The notes under the pieces were generated by a model. That model saw only the letters and a program-made list of their open reading frames with translations. It did no database searches and was not told the DNA's origin. Both the position numbers and the translations under genes were made by a program. Positions 13,061 through 22,666 of a DNA stretch of 24,398 nucleotides are shown in pieces. This stretch comes from a virus. The DNA is taken from positions 1 through 24,398 of IMG/VR virus record IMGVR_UViG_3300027833_001158; one strand, given 5' to 3'. How positions within the stretch are numbered: the stretch's first letter is position 1; the number at the start of each line of letters is the position of its first letter.

Positions 13061-14284
13061 ATGTCAGAAGTAAAAACAAATGAACCTGCTAAGCAGGAAG
13101 GTGAATTTAGCCTTAAAGGTAAGGCAAAGAAACCTAAGCAATTAGCTAAAAAAGATCAAGAAATTACTAAAGTTAATATTAAGGAGCCTTTGATAGATGC
13201 GCCTGATACTGTAACTAAAGTAGTTATTCCAAAACAAGAAGAAGAAAATGCCATTCAAAACGAAAGCTCAGAGGAAAGCGTGCTACGCACAGAACAGCCC
13301 AAAGTGGGATTGCAAGAAGTGGGATCAGGAGACGAAGTCACCTCTTCAAATGATACTTCCGAGTTCACGCAGCTGCAAGAAATAACAGAAGAAGAAACCG
13401 AAGAAGTTAAAGAAGTTACTAAAGAAGTAAAAGAAGCTTTAAGAGATGAAAAAGTTTTAGGTAAAAAACTACCTGAAAACATCGAAAAACTTGTTAACTT
13501 CATGGAAGATACTGGAGGTACTGTAGAAGACTATGTTAGATTAAATGCTGACTACTCTGCTATAGATGAAACTTCTTTACTTAAAGAATATTATAAAAAA
13601 ACAAAACCATATCTAGATTCACAAGATATAGACGTAGTACTAGAAGACTATGAATATGACGAAGATCTAGATGATGACAAAGATATACGCAAGAAAAAAA
13701 TTGCGTTTAAAGAAGAAGTTGAGAAAGCTAAAAACTTTTTAGAGGAAACAAAGAGTAAATATTACGACGAGATCAAGTTGAGACCAGGCGTAACTCAAGA
13801 CCAACAAAAAGCTACTGACTTTTTCAACCGATACAAAGAAGATCAAAATAAAGTTGCTAAACAGCACGAAGATTTCACGTCTCAAACTAAAGACTATTTC
13901 GCTAACGATTTCAAAGGTTTTGATTTCGATGTTAGTGGTAAAAAGTTTAGGTATGGAGTTCAAAATCCTAGTAAAGTTGCAGAAGACCAATCTAACATTA
14001 ATAATTTCGTAGGGAAGTTCCTTAACGACAAAGGTGATGTAACAGATACAAAAGGTTATCACAAAGCTCTTTATATTGCTGCTAATGCAGATAGTATTGT
14101 AAATCATTTTTATGAACAAGGAAAAGCTGACGCGGTTCGAGACGTTGTCAACAAATCTAAGAACATTACAGACACACCGAGAGCTGCGGTAAACGGTAGT
14201 GAATTTATAAATGGTTTAAAAGTTAAATCTATTAGCGGTCTTGATTCTTCAAAATTAAGAATAAAAACAAAAAAGTTTAACTAA
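13061..14284 (+). CDS. Putative scaffolding protein
   Basis: A 407-residue, very acidic and helical protein located between portal and capsid genes, the usual place of a scaffold, which guides capsid assembly and then leaves. The N-terminal 40 residues are basic; residues about 55-130 are acidic and low in complexity (EEETEEVKEVTKEV). Long helices follow (IAFKEEVEKAKNFLEETK), and the end KLRIKTKKFN is a small basic patch, the type of C-terminal motif that binds capsid protein in other phages. There is no enzyme motif. Bases 13261-13380 (residues 67-107) have 61 G/C of 120 by my count, against 17 of 60 just after, so this linker may be of different origin. The scaffold role is inferred from position and composition. 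Confidence 0.7.
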   Translation: MSEVKTNEPAKQEGEFSLKGKAKKPKQLAKKDQEITKVNIKEPLIDAPDTVTKVVIPKQEEENAIQNESSEESVLRTEQPKVGLQEVGSGDEVTSSNDTSEFTQLQEITEEETEEVKEVTKEVKEALRDEKVLGKKLPENIEKLVNFMEDTGGTVEDYVRLNADYSAIDETSLLKEYYKKTKPYLDSQDIDVVLEDYEYDEDLDDDKDIRKKKIAFKEEVEKAKNFLEETKSKYYDEIKLRPGVTQDQQKATDFFNRYKEDQNKVAKQHEDFTSQTKDYFANDFKGFDFDVSGKKFRYGVQNPSKVAEDQSNINNFVGKFLNDKGDVTDTKGYHKALYIAANADSIVNHFYEQGKADAVRDVVNKSKNITDTPRAAVNGSEFINGLKVKSISGLDSSKLRIKTKKFN

Positions 14285-14298
14285 AAAAAACAAAAATT

Positions 14299-15759
14299 AT
14301 GAGTTTAACTCCTCAGTTTGGTGGTTTAGTACCATCTCAAACACAACAATTACTAGCTTCAAACTATTTACAGTTTAATGCAGCTGGTGCAGGTGGTGCA
14401 ACTTTCGCGCAACAATATTTACCTGAAATTTACGAACAAGAAGTAGAGCGTTATGGAAACAGAACGTTATCTGGATTCTTAAAAATGGTTGGCGCTGAAA
14501 TGCCAATGACTTCTGATCAAGTAATTTGGTCTGAGCAAAACAGATTGCATATCTCTTACCAGGGAATTGGTATTGGAGCTAACGTTGGTACAACTAACGT
14601 AATTACTGTAGCGGGTAACGTTAATAACGTTGTTTCTATAAATGATACTGTAGTTCTTTTAAACCCTACAACTGGTGTTGAAGTAAAAGCAATCGTAACA
14701 GCTACTGTTGCTGGTGCTGGTGGTAACTTTACTGTTGCTCCTTTTAATGGTGCTGGTTTAGTTACTGGATTTGTAGCTGGAGCTACTGCTGTTGGTGCAA
14801 TACCAAGTTTAAAAGTATTTGTATATGGTTCTGCTTATACAAAAGGAAGTAGCTTAGGTGCAGGAGCTGGTAATTCAGCTGCTCGTCTTAGTGTAGATCC
14901 TCAATTAACTCAATTTTCTAACTCTCCTGTGATCATCAGAAGTCAGTACCAAGTTTCTGGATCTGATATGGCTCAAATTGGATGGGTAGAAGTTGCAACT
15001 GAAGACGGAACATCTGGATACCTATGGTACTTAAAAGCTGAATCTGAAACAAGATTACGTTTTGAAGACTACTTAGAAATGAGTATGGTAGAAGGTGAGT
15101 ACAACCAAATCGCAGCAGGTGTTAACGCTTCAGCTGGATTACCTGGTACTCAAGGTTTATTCTCTGCTATTCAATCTCGTGGAAACGTAGAAGTAGGATT
15201 TACTGCTGCTGCTGGTCTTGACGAATTTGATGCTATCTTGAAAAACTTAGATACTCAAGGAGCTATTGAAGAGAACATGTTGTTTTTACAAAGACAAACT
15301 TCTTTAGATTTTGACGATATGCTAGCTGCTATCTCTGGTGGATTCGCTGGTGGTACTGCTTTTGGTTTATTCGAAAACTCTGAAGAAATGGCTCTTAACT
15401 TAGGTTTCTCTGGATTCAGAAGAGGTTCTTATGACTTCTATAAGACTGACTGGAAATACTTAAACGATGCTTCTACTCGTGGTGGAATTAATGGTATCAG
15501 TTCTGTTGAAGGTGTATTAATACCTGCTGGAACATCTACAGTATATGACCAAATTTTAGGAACTAACATTAGAAGACCTTTCTTACACGTAAGATATAGA
15601 GCGTCTGCATCTGATGATAGACGTATGAAATCTTGGTTAACTGGTTCTGCTGGTGGTGCTGCAACTTCTGATTTAGATGCAATGCAAGTTAACTTCTTAT
15701 CAGAAAGATGTTTAGTAACTCAAGCTGCTAACAACTTTGTATTATTCAAAGGAATCTAA
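14299..15759 (+). CDS. Major capsid protein (HK97-like fold)
   Basis: A 486-residue protein placed directly after portal and scaffold. It starts MSLTPQFGGLVPSQTQQLL, has an N-arm and ERYGNRTLSGFLKMVG (50-65), then MTSDQVIWSEQNRLHISY (70-87). A Gly/Thr/Val-rich beta stretch at about 96-166 may be an inserted projecting domain. The conserved core ENSEEMALNLGFSGFRRGSYDF lies in the later half, and the end LSERCLVTQAANNFVLF (468-483) is typical of crAss-like capsid proteins. The gene uses codons such as GCT, TCT and GGT heavily, unlike its neighbours, as expected for the most abundant protein. The leader is A-rich (aaaaattATG). A hairpin follows the gene. Confidence 0.9.
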   Translation: MSLTPQFGGLVPSQTQQLLASNYLQFNAAGAGGATFAQQYLPEIYEQEVERYGNRTLSGFLKMVGAEMPMTSDQVIWSEQNRLHISYQGIGIGANVGTTNVITVAGNVNNVVSINDTVVLLNPTTGVEVKAIVTATVAGAGGNFTVAPFNGAGLVTGFVAGATAVGAIPSLKVFVYGSAYTKGSSLGAGAGNSAARLSVDPQLTQFSNSPVIIRSQYQVSGSDMAQIGWVEVATEDGTSGYLWYLKAESETRLRFEDYLEMSMVEGEYNQIAAGVNASAGLPGTQGLFSAIQSRGNVEVGFTAAAGLDEFDAILKNLDTQGAIEENMLFLQRQTSLDFDDMLAAISGGFAGGTAFGLFENSEEMALNLGFSGFRRGSYDFYKTDWKYLNDASTRGGINGISSVEGVLIPAGTSTVYDQILGTNIRRPFLHVRYRASASDDRRMKSWLTGSAGGAATSDLDAMQVNFLSERCLVTQAANNFVLFKGI

Positions 15760-15786
15760 GGATTCAAAAGTAAATTAATGTAATTT

Positions 15787-15813
15787 TTACCCTCGTTGAA
15801 ACTACGGGGGTAA
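15787..15813 (+). terminator. Hairpin after capsid gene
   Basis: The arms ttaccctcgt (15787-15796) and acgggggtaa (15804-15813) pair over ten bases with one G-T pair and a seven-base loop. The hairpin lies 27 bases after the capsid stop. There is no T run after it, so it may be a partial terminator, or a transcript end protecting the capsid mRNA. It is less sure than the one at 4151. Confidence 0.55.
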
Positions 15814-15880
15814 TCATTACTCTTATATGACATTAGCCCCTTACTATATATATACTAAGGCTATTGTCACACTTTTCAAA

Positions 15881-15900
15881 TTATTAAATTATATCATATT
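15881..15900 (+). promoter_or_regulatory. Conserved 20-base pre-start element, copy 2
   Basis: This copy reads like the one at 13041-13060 apart from one base (the sixth position is a instead of t) and also ends exactly at the ATG. It belongs to a 141-base gap between the capsid gene and the 15901 gene, which also holds the hairpin at 15787. No certain promoter boxes were found in that gap. Confidence 0.45.
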
Positions 15901-16731
15901 ATGGCTACTAAAAAAGCTCCAGCAAAAAAAGTTGAGGTTGCTCCTCAAGAAGAAAAAGTTGTTACAACAACTTCAATTAAAAAAGAAATTAAACCTGAAT
16001 GGGAAACAAAAGATAGAATATACTATCTAAAAGGAGATAAAAGCCCTTTAACTCTTACAATACCAGGAAGACACACTAGAAAACATGCTTTATTGTATTT
16101 TGATAAAAAGTCTGGAAAACAAAGAGAGATAAGATATGCTACAAACCAATCTTCTCCACTAGTAGATGAACAAAAAGGAGAATGCACAATGGGTCACATT
16201 AGGTTCATGGACGGTGTTTTAACTGTTCCAAAAGAAAAACAAAATTTACAAAAACTATTATCTCTTTATCACCCACTTAAAAATAAGTTATACGAAGAGT
16301 TTAGCGCGGTTGAAAAAGCTGAAGACGAATTAGATGTTTTAGATCTTCAAATAGATGCTTTAAATGCTGCTCGTGAAATGGATGTAGATCAATGCGAAGC
16401 TATATTAAGAGTTGAGTTAGGTTCTAAGGTATCTAGCATGAGTTCTAAGGAGCTTAGAAGAGATTTATTATTGTTTGCTAGAAACAATCCATCTTTATTC
16501 TTAGAATTAGCTAATGATGAAAATGTACAACTTAGAAACGTAGCTATTACAGCTTCTGAATTAGGTATTATAGTTTTATCTCAAGACCAAAGAACGTTTA
16601 ACTGGGGATCAAATGGTAGAAAACTTATGACAGTACCTTTTGACGAAAACCCTTATTCAGCTATGGCTTCTTATTTTAAGACAGACGAAGGTGTAGAAGT
16701 TTTTAGATCAATAGAGAAAAACATGAATTAA
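15901..16731 (+). CDS. Conserved virion-module protein of unknown function
   Basis: A 276-residue protein. The N-terminal 35 residues are Lys/Ala/Pro-rich (MATKKAPAKKVEVAPQEEK), then a mixed domain RIYYLKGDKSPLTLTIPGR, HALLYFDKKSGKQREIRYATNQSS and GHIRFMDGVLTVPKEKQNLQ. The second half (about 140-276) is helical, with KELRRDLLLFARNNPSLFLEL and ending in SIEKNMN. This layout is recalled from phages of marine Bacteroidota and crAss-like relatives directly after the capsid gene, without established function. Possible roles are capsid vertex, head completion or internal protein. A 67-residue alternative frame at 15827 is a Leu/Lys shadow. The start is supported by the repeated 20-base element. It is followed by a hairpin at 16751. 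Confidence 0.68.
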   Translation: MATKKAPAKKVEVAPQEEKVVTTTSIKKEIKPEWETKDRIYYLKGDKSPLTLTIPGRHTRKHALLYFDKKSGKQREIRYATNQSSPLVDEQKGECTMGHIRFMDGVLTVPKEKQNLQKLLSLYHPLKNKLYEEFSAVEKAEDELDVLDLQIDALNAAREMDVDQCEAILRVELGSKVSSMSSKELRRDLLLFARNNPSLFLELANDENVQLRNVAITASELGIIVLSQDQRTFNWGSNGRKLMTVPFDENPYSAMASYFKTDEGVEVFRSIEKNMN

Positions 16732-16750
16732 CATGTAATAATTAATATAT

Positions 16751-16773
16751 ACCGGTCGCTAATTGTGGCCGGT
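16751..16773 (+). terminator. Hairpin before the 16796 gene
   Basis: The arms accggtc (16751-16757) and ggccggt (16767-16773) pair over seven bases with one G-T pair and a nine-base loop; the A/T flanks could lengthen the stem with a bulge. There is no T run, only an A/T-rich continuation. It is a possible weak terminator or processing site between two virion genes. Confidence 0.45.
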
Positions 16774-16795
16774 TATATTATAATAAAAAATAAAA

Positions 16796-17563
16796 ATGGC
16801 AATAAACGTAGATACAGTATATAAAACAGTTTTATTAATACTAAACAAAGAGCAGCGTGGATATATTACACCTGACGAGTTTAATAGAACAGCTACACAA
16901 GTACAGCTTGATATATTCGAGCAGTATTTTGATGACTTAAACCAACAACTACGAGTGCCACAATCAGATTACGATTACTCAGATAGACAAATGAGCATCG
17001 ACGAAAAAATATCTCCTTTTAAAACTGAAGGCGATTGTGTTTATGCTAATGGAAAATTTGATTTACCTACAAACCCTGTTTTCGGTAATCCTACTATTTT
17101 GTATAACGGCGAAATACCTTTAGGAAGCTCTCAAGTATCTTTTTATAAATTAGGTACTCCTATATATACTCCTTCTAGTGGTTTTCCGAGCGAAATACAA
17201 AGACTTTCTAGGAATGAATTCTACAACATACAAAAATCACCATTAACATCTTCAACTGTTGATTTTCCAACTTACTTATACGAGTCTGGTAAATTAATAG
17301 TTAGACCAGCGTCTATACAAAGCGGTGTTTCAACTAGTCTACTTAGAGCACCTAGAAACATAAACTGGGCGTTTACTCTAGGTACTGTTGGTCAATATAT
17401 ATATGATAGTGCTAATTCTGTAAACTTTGAAGTGAATTCTTCTGAGCAAGTTGAGGTTATAACTAGAATATTATTTTACTCTGGTGTTATAATTAGAGAT
17501 CCTCAGATTATACAAGTGGCTGCTCAAGAAATACAACAAAACGAAATAAATCAAAAAAGCTAA
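16796..17563 (+). CDS. Head-tail connector / ring-type protein
   Basis: A 255-residue protein starting MAINVDTVYKTVLLILNKEQRGYITPDEF, a helix-loop-helix opening (TPDEFNRTATQVQLDIFEQYF) known in crAss-like and marine phages after the capsid gene. The middle is beta-rich (PVFGNPTILYNGEIPLGS) and the end helical with a Gln-rich tail (AAQEIQQNEINQKS). No enzyme motif is seen. It sits immediately before the 17567 gene with only three bases between them, and the pair probably form adjacent connector rings. Its exact structural role is inferred from position and family memory. Confidence 0.65.
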   Translation: MAINVDTVYKTVLLILNKEQRGYITPDEFNRTATQVQLDIFEQYFDDLNQQLRVPQSDYDYSDRQMSIDEKISPFKTEGDCVYANGKFDLPTNPVFGNPTILYNGEIPLGSSQVSFYKLGTPIYTPSSGFPSEIQRLSRNEFYNIQKSPLTSSTVDFPTYLYESGKLIVRPASIQSGVSTSLLRAPRNINWAFTLGTVGQYIYDSANSVNFEVNSSEQVEVITRILFYSGVIIRDPQIIQVAAQEIQQNEINQKS

Positions 17564-17566
17564 TAG

Positions 17567-18772
17567 ATGTCATTAATAACAGAAACTAACGAACAGTATT
17601 ACGCAGGTGCTCAAGGTTTTACCTCAGCTACTGGCGCTATCAATGAGTCTTTTACAACTACTTTTAATACTAATTTAGTATTTGGCAGCAATGATCCTTC
17701 TCAAACAAATTACGCTTTAAACAATTTTAAACTTTACACTGCGGCTCCTGGTGTTTTTACTTATACTGAGTACACAGCGGCTTATACTGTTATAGGTAAT
17801 GTTGTAACTTTTACGGCAGCTTTACCTGTTAACACTAGTGTAGTTGTTCAATTAAAAATATTAGACGGAGGTAATTACGGAAACAGAGATGCTTTTGGGC
17901 AAACTGTTGAAAATAATTACGGAGGTTATTCTTACACTAAGCTTAGTGATGTTATAAATAATTTTTTAGTCGCTTACGTGGGAGCTGGTAAATTAATTCC
18001 AAGTGTTAAACGTACGGATGTAATATTTCACGCTAAAAGAGGTTTACAAGAATTTAGCTATGATACATTGAAAAGTGTAAAGTCTCAAGAATTAAGTATA
18101 CCACCTAGTTTAAGCGTTGTTATACCTCAAGACTATGTTAATTACGTTAGCGTTTCTTGGATAGATCAACTAGGTGTTAAAAGACCTATATACCCAGCCA
18201 ATAACTTAACTACAAATCCTTATGAAAACCCTATACAGGACAATAAAGGTGTTCCAACTCAAGATAATTTTGGTCAAAACTTACAAGGTACTTCGCTAAC
18301 TGAGGAAAGATGGAGAAATGCTAACGACAATTTAATAAGTGGTAACACATTAAATGACAATGTTATTCTTGATTATGATGCATATGGTGTATTTAGCTCT
18401 ATAGGAGTTGGTCAACAATACGGCTTAGATCCTCAAACATCGCAGAGTAATGGTTGGTTTACTATAAATGATAGGGAAGGTAAAATGTCTTTTTCTAGTA
18501 ATTTAAAAGATAAATTAATAGTTTTAGAGTATGTATCAGATGGTTTATCAAGTGATTTACATACTAGAATACCTAAGCTAGCAGAAGAAGCTTTGTATGC
18601 TTATATAAACTATGCTGTTATGGCTATTAAGTCAAACCAGCCTGAGTATGTTATCAATAGATTAAAAAGAGAAAAAGTTGCTAAACTTAGAAATGCTAAA
18701 ATAAGGTTATCTAATATTAAACTAGAAGAGATAACGCAGGTAATGAGAGGTAAATCTAAGTGGATAAAATAA
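17567..18772 (+). CDS. Tail tubular / ring-type protein
   Basis: A 401-residue protein. Residues 1-110 are a beta-rich N-terminal domain (FTTTFNTNLVFGSN, VITFTAAL-like strands). A second domain from about 120 contains YTKLSDVINNFLVAYVGAGK and RTDVIFHAKRGLQEFSYDT (about 150-168), helices expected of a ring or tail-tube adaptor, and then a region of beta structure. The end is basic and helical (INRLKREKVAKLRNAKIRLSN). The N-terminal domain looks like an added surface domain, since the helical core alone would serve as connector. It belongs with the 16796 gene as connector/tail components of a short-tailed phage. Role inferred from order and fold pattern. Confidence 0.68.
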   Translation: MSLITETNEQYYAGAQGFTSATGAINESFTTTFNTNLVFGSNDPSQTNYALNNFKLYTAAPGVFTYTEYTAAYTVIGNVVTFTAALPVNTSVVVQLKILDGGNYGNRDAFGQTVENNYGGYSYTKLSDVINNFLVAYVGAGKLIPSVKRTDVIFHAKRGLQEFSYDTLKSVKSQELSIPPSLSVVIPQDYVNYVSVSWIDQLGVKRPIYPANNLTTNPYENPIQDNKGVPTQDNFGQNLQGTSLTEERWRNANDNLISGNTLNDNVILDYDAYGVFSSIGVGQQYGLDPQTSQSNGWFTINDREGKMSFSSNLKDKLIVLEYVSDGLSSDLHTRIPKLAEEALYAYINYAVMAIKSNQPEYVINRLKREKVAKLRNAKIRLSNIKLEEITQVMRGKSKWIK

Positions 18773-18781
18773 TATATAGAT

Positions 18782-21700
18782 ATGGCAGAAGTTAAAAACG
18801 CTTTTATAAAGTCTAAAATGAATAAGGATCTTGATAGTAGACTTGTACCATCAGGAGAATATAGAAACGCTATAAATGCTCAGGTAAGTAAGTCAGAAGG
18901 ATCAGATATAGGTGCTTTAGAAAACGTGTTAGGAAACACATTAATACAAAGCTTTGGAAACAATGTAGCTAATCTGTTATGTATAGGTTTTTTAATTGAC
19001 GGAAGTAATAATGATATTTATTTATTTTTAACAGACAACGATACAAATGTCGAAACTTATACTGCTTCAGGGGTTGGTTCAAATCATTTTATATATAAGT
19101 ATAACCCTGAGACAGAGGTTACTAATCTTTTAGTTACTGGGCCTTTTTTAAATTTCTCTAAACTAAACCCTGTGTATGGCGTTAATATTCTTGAAAATTT
19201 GTTATTTTGGACAGATAATAGAAATCAACCAAGAAAAATAAATGTTATTAGCGCTGAGACGACTGGTTTTTACACGTCAGAGCATCAAATATCAGTTGCT
19301 AAATATAATCCTTATAAGGCTATAGATTTATTTAAAGAAAGTGTTATAGTTGCTGGTGAACATGAAACAACAATGAAAGACGTTACAAGCAAATTCATGC
19401 CAAACGGTGGTTCTTGTGTTACTAGTCAAGCTAAAACAAACTCTAACACCGTAACTGTTGATCAACTTTCTATACCATTTTATCCAAAAGAACCTTTACT
19501 TGGAATGACTATAAAACAAGTTAATAGTTTAGGTGCTATAATACCTCTAAAATTATCAGGCACTGACGTAGTTAGAACTGTTGCCGGTTTCACTGGATCT
19601 ACTTTAACTTTAAGTGGTAATATTGATACAGCGGACAATGTAGAATTAATACTTAACGCTAATCCTTACTATATAAATAATTATCCTGGTGATTCTAATC
19701 TAAATAAAGATAATTTTATTAGATTTAGTTATAGATTCAAGTTTAACGACGGAGAGTATTCTATAATGGCTCCTTTTACACAAACGTGCTTTATACCAGA
19801 GCAAGATGGGTATTTTTTAACTCAAGAAGTTAACCAAGGAGATGAAGAACAGGCTTATAGTTCTACTATAGTTAGTTTTATGCAAAACAAAGTAGATAAA
19901 ATCAACTTACAAGTACCATTACCTTCTATAGGTAGTTCTTTGTCAAGTGAGTTTAATATATCAGAAATAGATATACTGTATAAAGAATCTGATGGCCTGT
20001 CTGTCAAAGTTGTTGAGTCTGTGCCCGTCTCTGAGTTAAGTAGCAACAGCTCTAGTGTGTACGAATATTCTTATCAATCTCAAAAACCTTACAAAACTTT
20101 ACCAAGTAGTGATATTACTAGGGTTTATGATAAAATCCCAGTTAGAGCTTTTGGTCAAGAAATAATAAGCAATAGAGTAGTTTATTCAAACTTTCAAAAC
20201 AAACATACCCCTCCAGCTTTTATAGATTATAATGTTTCCGCTGGAATTAAGAGCGGTTTTAATTTAAGAAAAGGTAGCGCTACTAACACAAGTGGTGCAA
20301 CATATGCTGCAGGAGCAACTATAAACGTTGGAAATTTCGCTGGCACGATAGTTGTAGGTAGTATAATTACTACAGCTACTTCTGGAAACACTATACCTTC
20401 AAACACCCAAGTAACAACTACTAATGGATCTTCAAACATTGTTTTAAATAAAGAAGTAATACTAACAACTAGCGCTGCTCTTGTTTTCAACCCTGCTAGT
20501 TCTGATTCAAATACTACTAGTTCTGTAGAATATCCAAACAATTCATTAAAAACAAATAGAAACTATCAAGTTGGAGTGGTTTTATCTGATAAGTTTGGTA
20601 GACAATCAACTGTTATATTATCAAACTCTGAGGCTTCTTTTGTGGTTGGCGGATTAACTTACGAAGGTTCTACATTGTATTCTCCTTACATAGACGAAGG
20701 TGTAGAAGCTGACGAATGGTTTGGTAATTCTTTAAAAATGATTTTCAACAATACTCTAGTTACAGGAAGTTACAACTCTACAACTAATGAGCCAGGTGTT
20801 TACAACGGGGATTCTACTAGTTCTAGCTATAATCCTTTAGGTTGGTATTCTTATAAGATAGTTGTTAAACAAACAGAACAAGAGTATTACAATGTTTACT
20901 CAGCTGGAGCCATGAAAGGGCTTCCTTACGATTACGAAATTAGTCCTCCAGGACCAAACACTAGCTTAGATCAAAACACTTCTTTTATTACGTTGATAAA
21001 TGATAATATAAACAAAGTGCCTAGAGATTTATCTATAGTAGGTCCACAAGATAAATCTTTTAGAAGTTCTGTTGCACTGTTTGGTAGAGTGGAAAATTCA
21101 TTAGAAAACATTGGAGGCACGGATACTCCTATAAATAAACAATTTTATACTGGTAGAGATTCTTTTACAACTTCTTCCATAGAAGATTTATTTGGATTGT
21201 TCGACGTTTCTAGTTTTGAAATATCTAGTGCTGTTGTTCCTATAACAGATACAACTAACCCTTATTCTTCTTTTTATAAATCTCAATCAGATCCTTTTAT
21301 AGCTCAAATAACAACTTCACAACAAGTTAACAGACAGTTTGGCGTTAATAATAGAAAACCACAAAGCAGTATTTACAATAGTATAAACGAACTTGCTGTA
21401 TTTGAAACTGCTCCAACAGTATCTGCTTTAGATATATTTTGGGAAACATCTTCTTCTGGTTTAGTTAATGATTTAAACAGCTTAATAGTAGAATCTGGTG
21501 ATGCAGGAGGCGGTATAAGCGATTTTAATGCTAATATTTTTACAGAAGCAATACAAACTAATCAAAATATTTTATCTTCAACATTTACTATAGTGGATGC
21601 TTTTGGAGCAAACATAGATCCAACAGACTTTCAATCGGATATTATTATAGAAAGCGTATTCAATAAACAGTCACCTGCTTTAAATGTTAATTTGCAAAAT

Positions 21701-22606
21701 CCTTATTTTGAGATATATAAACCAGATGCAGCGTCGGCTCCTCAAGAATATAACATAAGAGTAACTCAAGATTTTATAAATGATATTTTTTACGGATCAG
21801 ATAGTAATTTAAGAAATTTTGTATTTACGCTTTCAGTAATAGTCAGTAACAATCCTAGACAGTATTTTACAGAATCAGTTAGTTTAATTAATGTAGCCCC
21901 TGTGATTGATCAAGGTCAAAATCCACCAGCATCTATTAATTCTTTAGTTTCCACTAGCATAGTGGCTACTCACAATGGTACTAATGGCGCTTGGTCAAGT
22001 AATCCAAATAAAACTTCAGAGTTGAGTTGGAGCATAACGTCTCAAACTAATGCTAATGGTGTTGATGTTTCAACGGGTCAGTTTCCTTATTTTTCTATGG
22101 CAAGCAACAACAACGCTAGCAATCAAGTTAACAATGATTTATTTAACATACCTCCTAGTGAATATACTATAGTTGTTCAACTGCAAGACGCTAGAGGAAT
22201 TGGTTTAAGCGACACTGTTACAGACGTAGTAAATTACATTGCTAATATAAATCTTTCTCAAAGTTATTATTTAACAGTAACTACTGGCCAGCAATTTGGT
22301 CAAACTGAAGAATTTCCAGCTTTCGTATTTGAGGTTACTAACTTTGGTCTTCCTGGTGGAGGAAGTGCTAATGGTTTTTATGTTTACGACGGAACTTTTT
22401 CAGATCTTACTAACAATGCTCTTTCTGGTAACATTGTTTTAGATTTAACAGGTGCTAACAGTTGCAGTGGTAATTGGTTTTATTCGTCAACATCAAAAGA
22501 AGCTGCTATAGCATTGTGGAAAGCATGTCTTAATCCTCCATCAGGAACTCAAAACGAACAATATAGTAATTTTAATACTAGCAATTTTGTATTTTCAATA
22601 AAATAA
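18782..22606 (+). CDS. Large tail (stabilization-type) protein
   Basis: A 1274-residue protein, the largest in the window. It opens with NAFIKSKMNKDLDSRLVPSG (6-25) and GALENVLGNTLIQ (44-56), a marker of tail stabilization proteins in crAss-like and marine phages. A propeller-like region has LLFWTDNRNQPRKINVI (140-156). Residues about 218-296 and 503-572 are small beta domains that look inserted (see the findings). RVYDKIPVRAFGQEIISNRVVY (447-468) and KFGRQSTVILSN (604-615) belong to the main body. The C-terminal part from about 1040 holds a cadherin-like beta domain, and the last 130 residues contain a Cys pair (near 1228 and 1249). It probably forms the tail nozzle below the connector rings. 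The role is known by family pattern, not by motif. Confidence 0.75.
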   Translation: MAEVKNAFIKSKMNKDLDSRLVPSGEYRNAINAQVSKSEGSDIGALENVLGNTLIQSFGNNVANLLCIGFLIDGSNNDIYLFLTDNDTNVETYTASGVGSNHFIYKYNPETEVTNLLVTGPFLNFSKLNPVYGVNILENLLFWTDNRNQPRKINVISAETTGFYTSEHQISVAKYNPYKAIDLFKESVIVAGEHETTMKDVTSKFMPNGGSCVTSQAKTNSNTVTVDQLSIPFYPKEPLLGMTIKQVNSLGAIIPLKLSGTDVVRTVAGFTGSTLTLSGNIDTADNVELILNANPYYINNYPGDSNLNKDNFIRFSYRFKFNDGEYSIMAPFTQTCFIPEQDGYFLTQEVNQGDEEQAYSSTIVSFMQNKVDKINLQVPLPSIGSSLSSEFNISEIDILYKESDGLSVKVVESVPVSELSSNSSSVYEYSYQSQKPYKTLPSSDITRVYDKIPVRAFGQEIISNRVVYSNFQNKHTPPAFIDYNVSAGIKSGFNLRKGSATNTSGATYAAGATINVGNFAGTIVVGSIITTATSGNTIPSNTQVTTTNGSSNIVLNKEVILTTSAALVFNPASSDSNTTSSVEYPNNSLKTNRNYQVGVVLSDKFGRQSTVILSNSEASFVVGGLTYEGSTLYSPYIDEGVEADEWFGNSLKMIFNNTLVTGSYNSTTNEPGVYNGDSTSSSYNPLGWYSYKIVVKQTEQEYYNVYSAGAMKGLPYDYEISPPGPNTSLDQNTSFITLINDNINKVPRDLSIVGPQDKSFRSSVALFGRVENSLENIGGTDTPINKQFYTGRDSFTTSSIEDLFGLFDVSSFEISSAVVPITDTTNPYSSFYKSQSDPFIAQITTSQQVNRQFGVNNRKPQSSIYNSINELAVFETAPTVSALDIFWETSSSGLVNDLNSLIVESGDAGGGISDFNANIFTEAIQTNQNILSSTFTIVDAFGANIDPTDFQSDIIIESVFNKQSPALNVNLQNPYFEIYKPDAASAPQEYNIRVTQDFINDIFYGSDSNLRNFVFTLSVIVSNNPRQYFTESVSLINVAPVIDQGQNPPASINSLVSTSIVATHNGTNGAWSSNPNKTSELSWSITSQTNANGVDVSTGQFPYFSMASNNNASNQVNNDLFNIPPSEYTIVVQLQDARGIGLSDTVTDVVNYIANINLSQSYYLTVTTGQQFGQTEEFPAFVFEVTNFGLPGGGSANGFYVYDGTFSDLTNNALSGNIVLDLTGANSCSGNWFYSSTSKEAAIALWKACLNPPSGTQNEQYSNFNTSNFVFSIK

Positions 22607-22666
22607 ATTTTACAAGCTACGCCACGACTGTAACAAGTAAATAAAACAAGTAATAATAATAATAAC

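Noticed and set aside
13739-14119. Minus-strand open frame of 126 codons in the scaffold gene
   Set aside because: Phe/Ile/Val-rich shadow of Glu/Lys-rich codons on the + strand.
15760-15900. Possible Bacteroidota promoter (TTTG / TAnnTTTG) in the gap after the capsid gene
   Set aside because: No pair of boxes with correct spacing could be found; only the hairpin and the repeated pre-start element are reported.
15827-16030. 67-codon + frame before and within the 15901 gene
   Set aside because: Leu/Lys-rich low-complexity product typical of a shifted frame of an AAA/CTT-rich sequence; the 15901 frame is better supported.
22651-22665. Five TAA repeats before the 22667 gene
   Set aside because: A short A/T microsatellite in an untranslated gap; no reason to assign a function.
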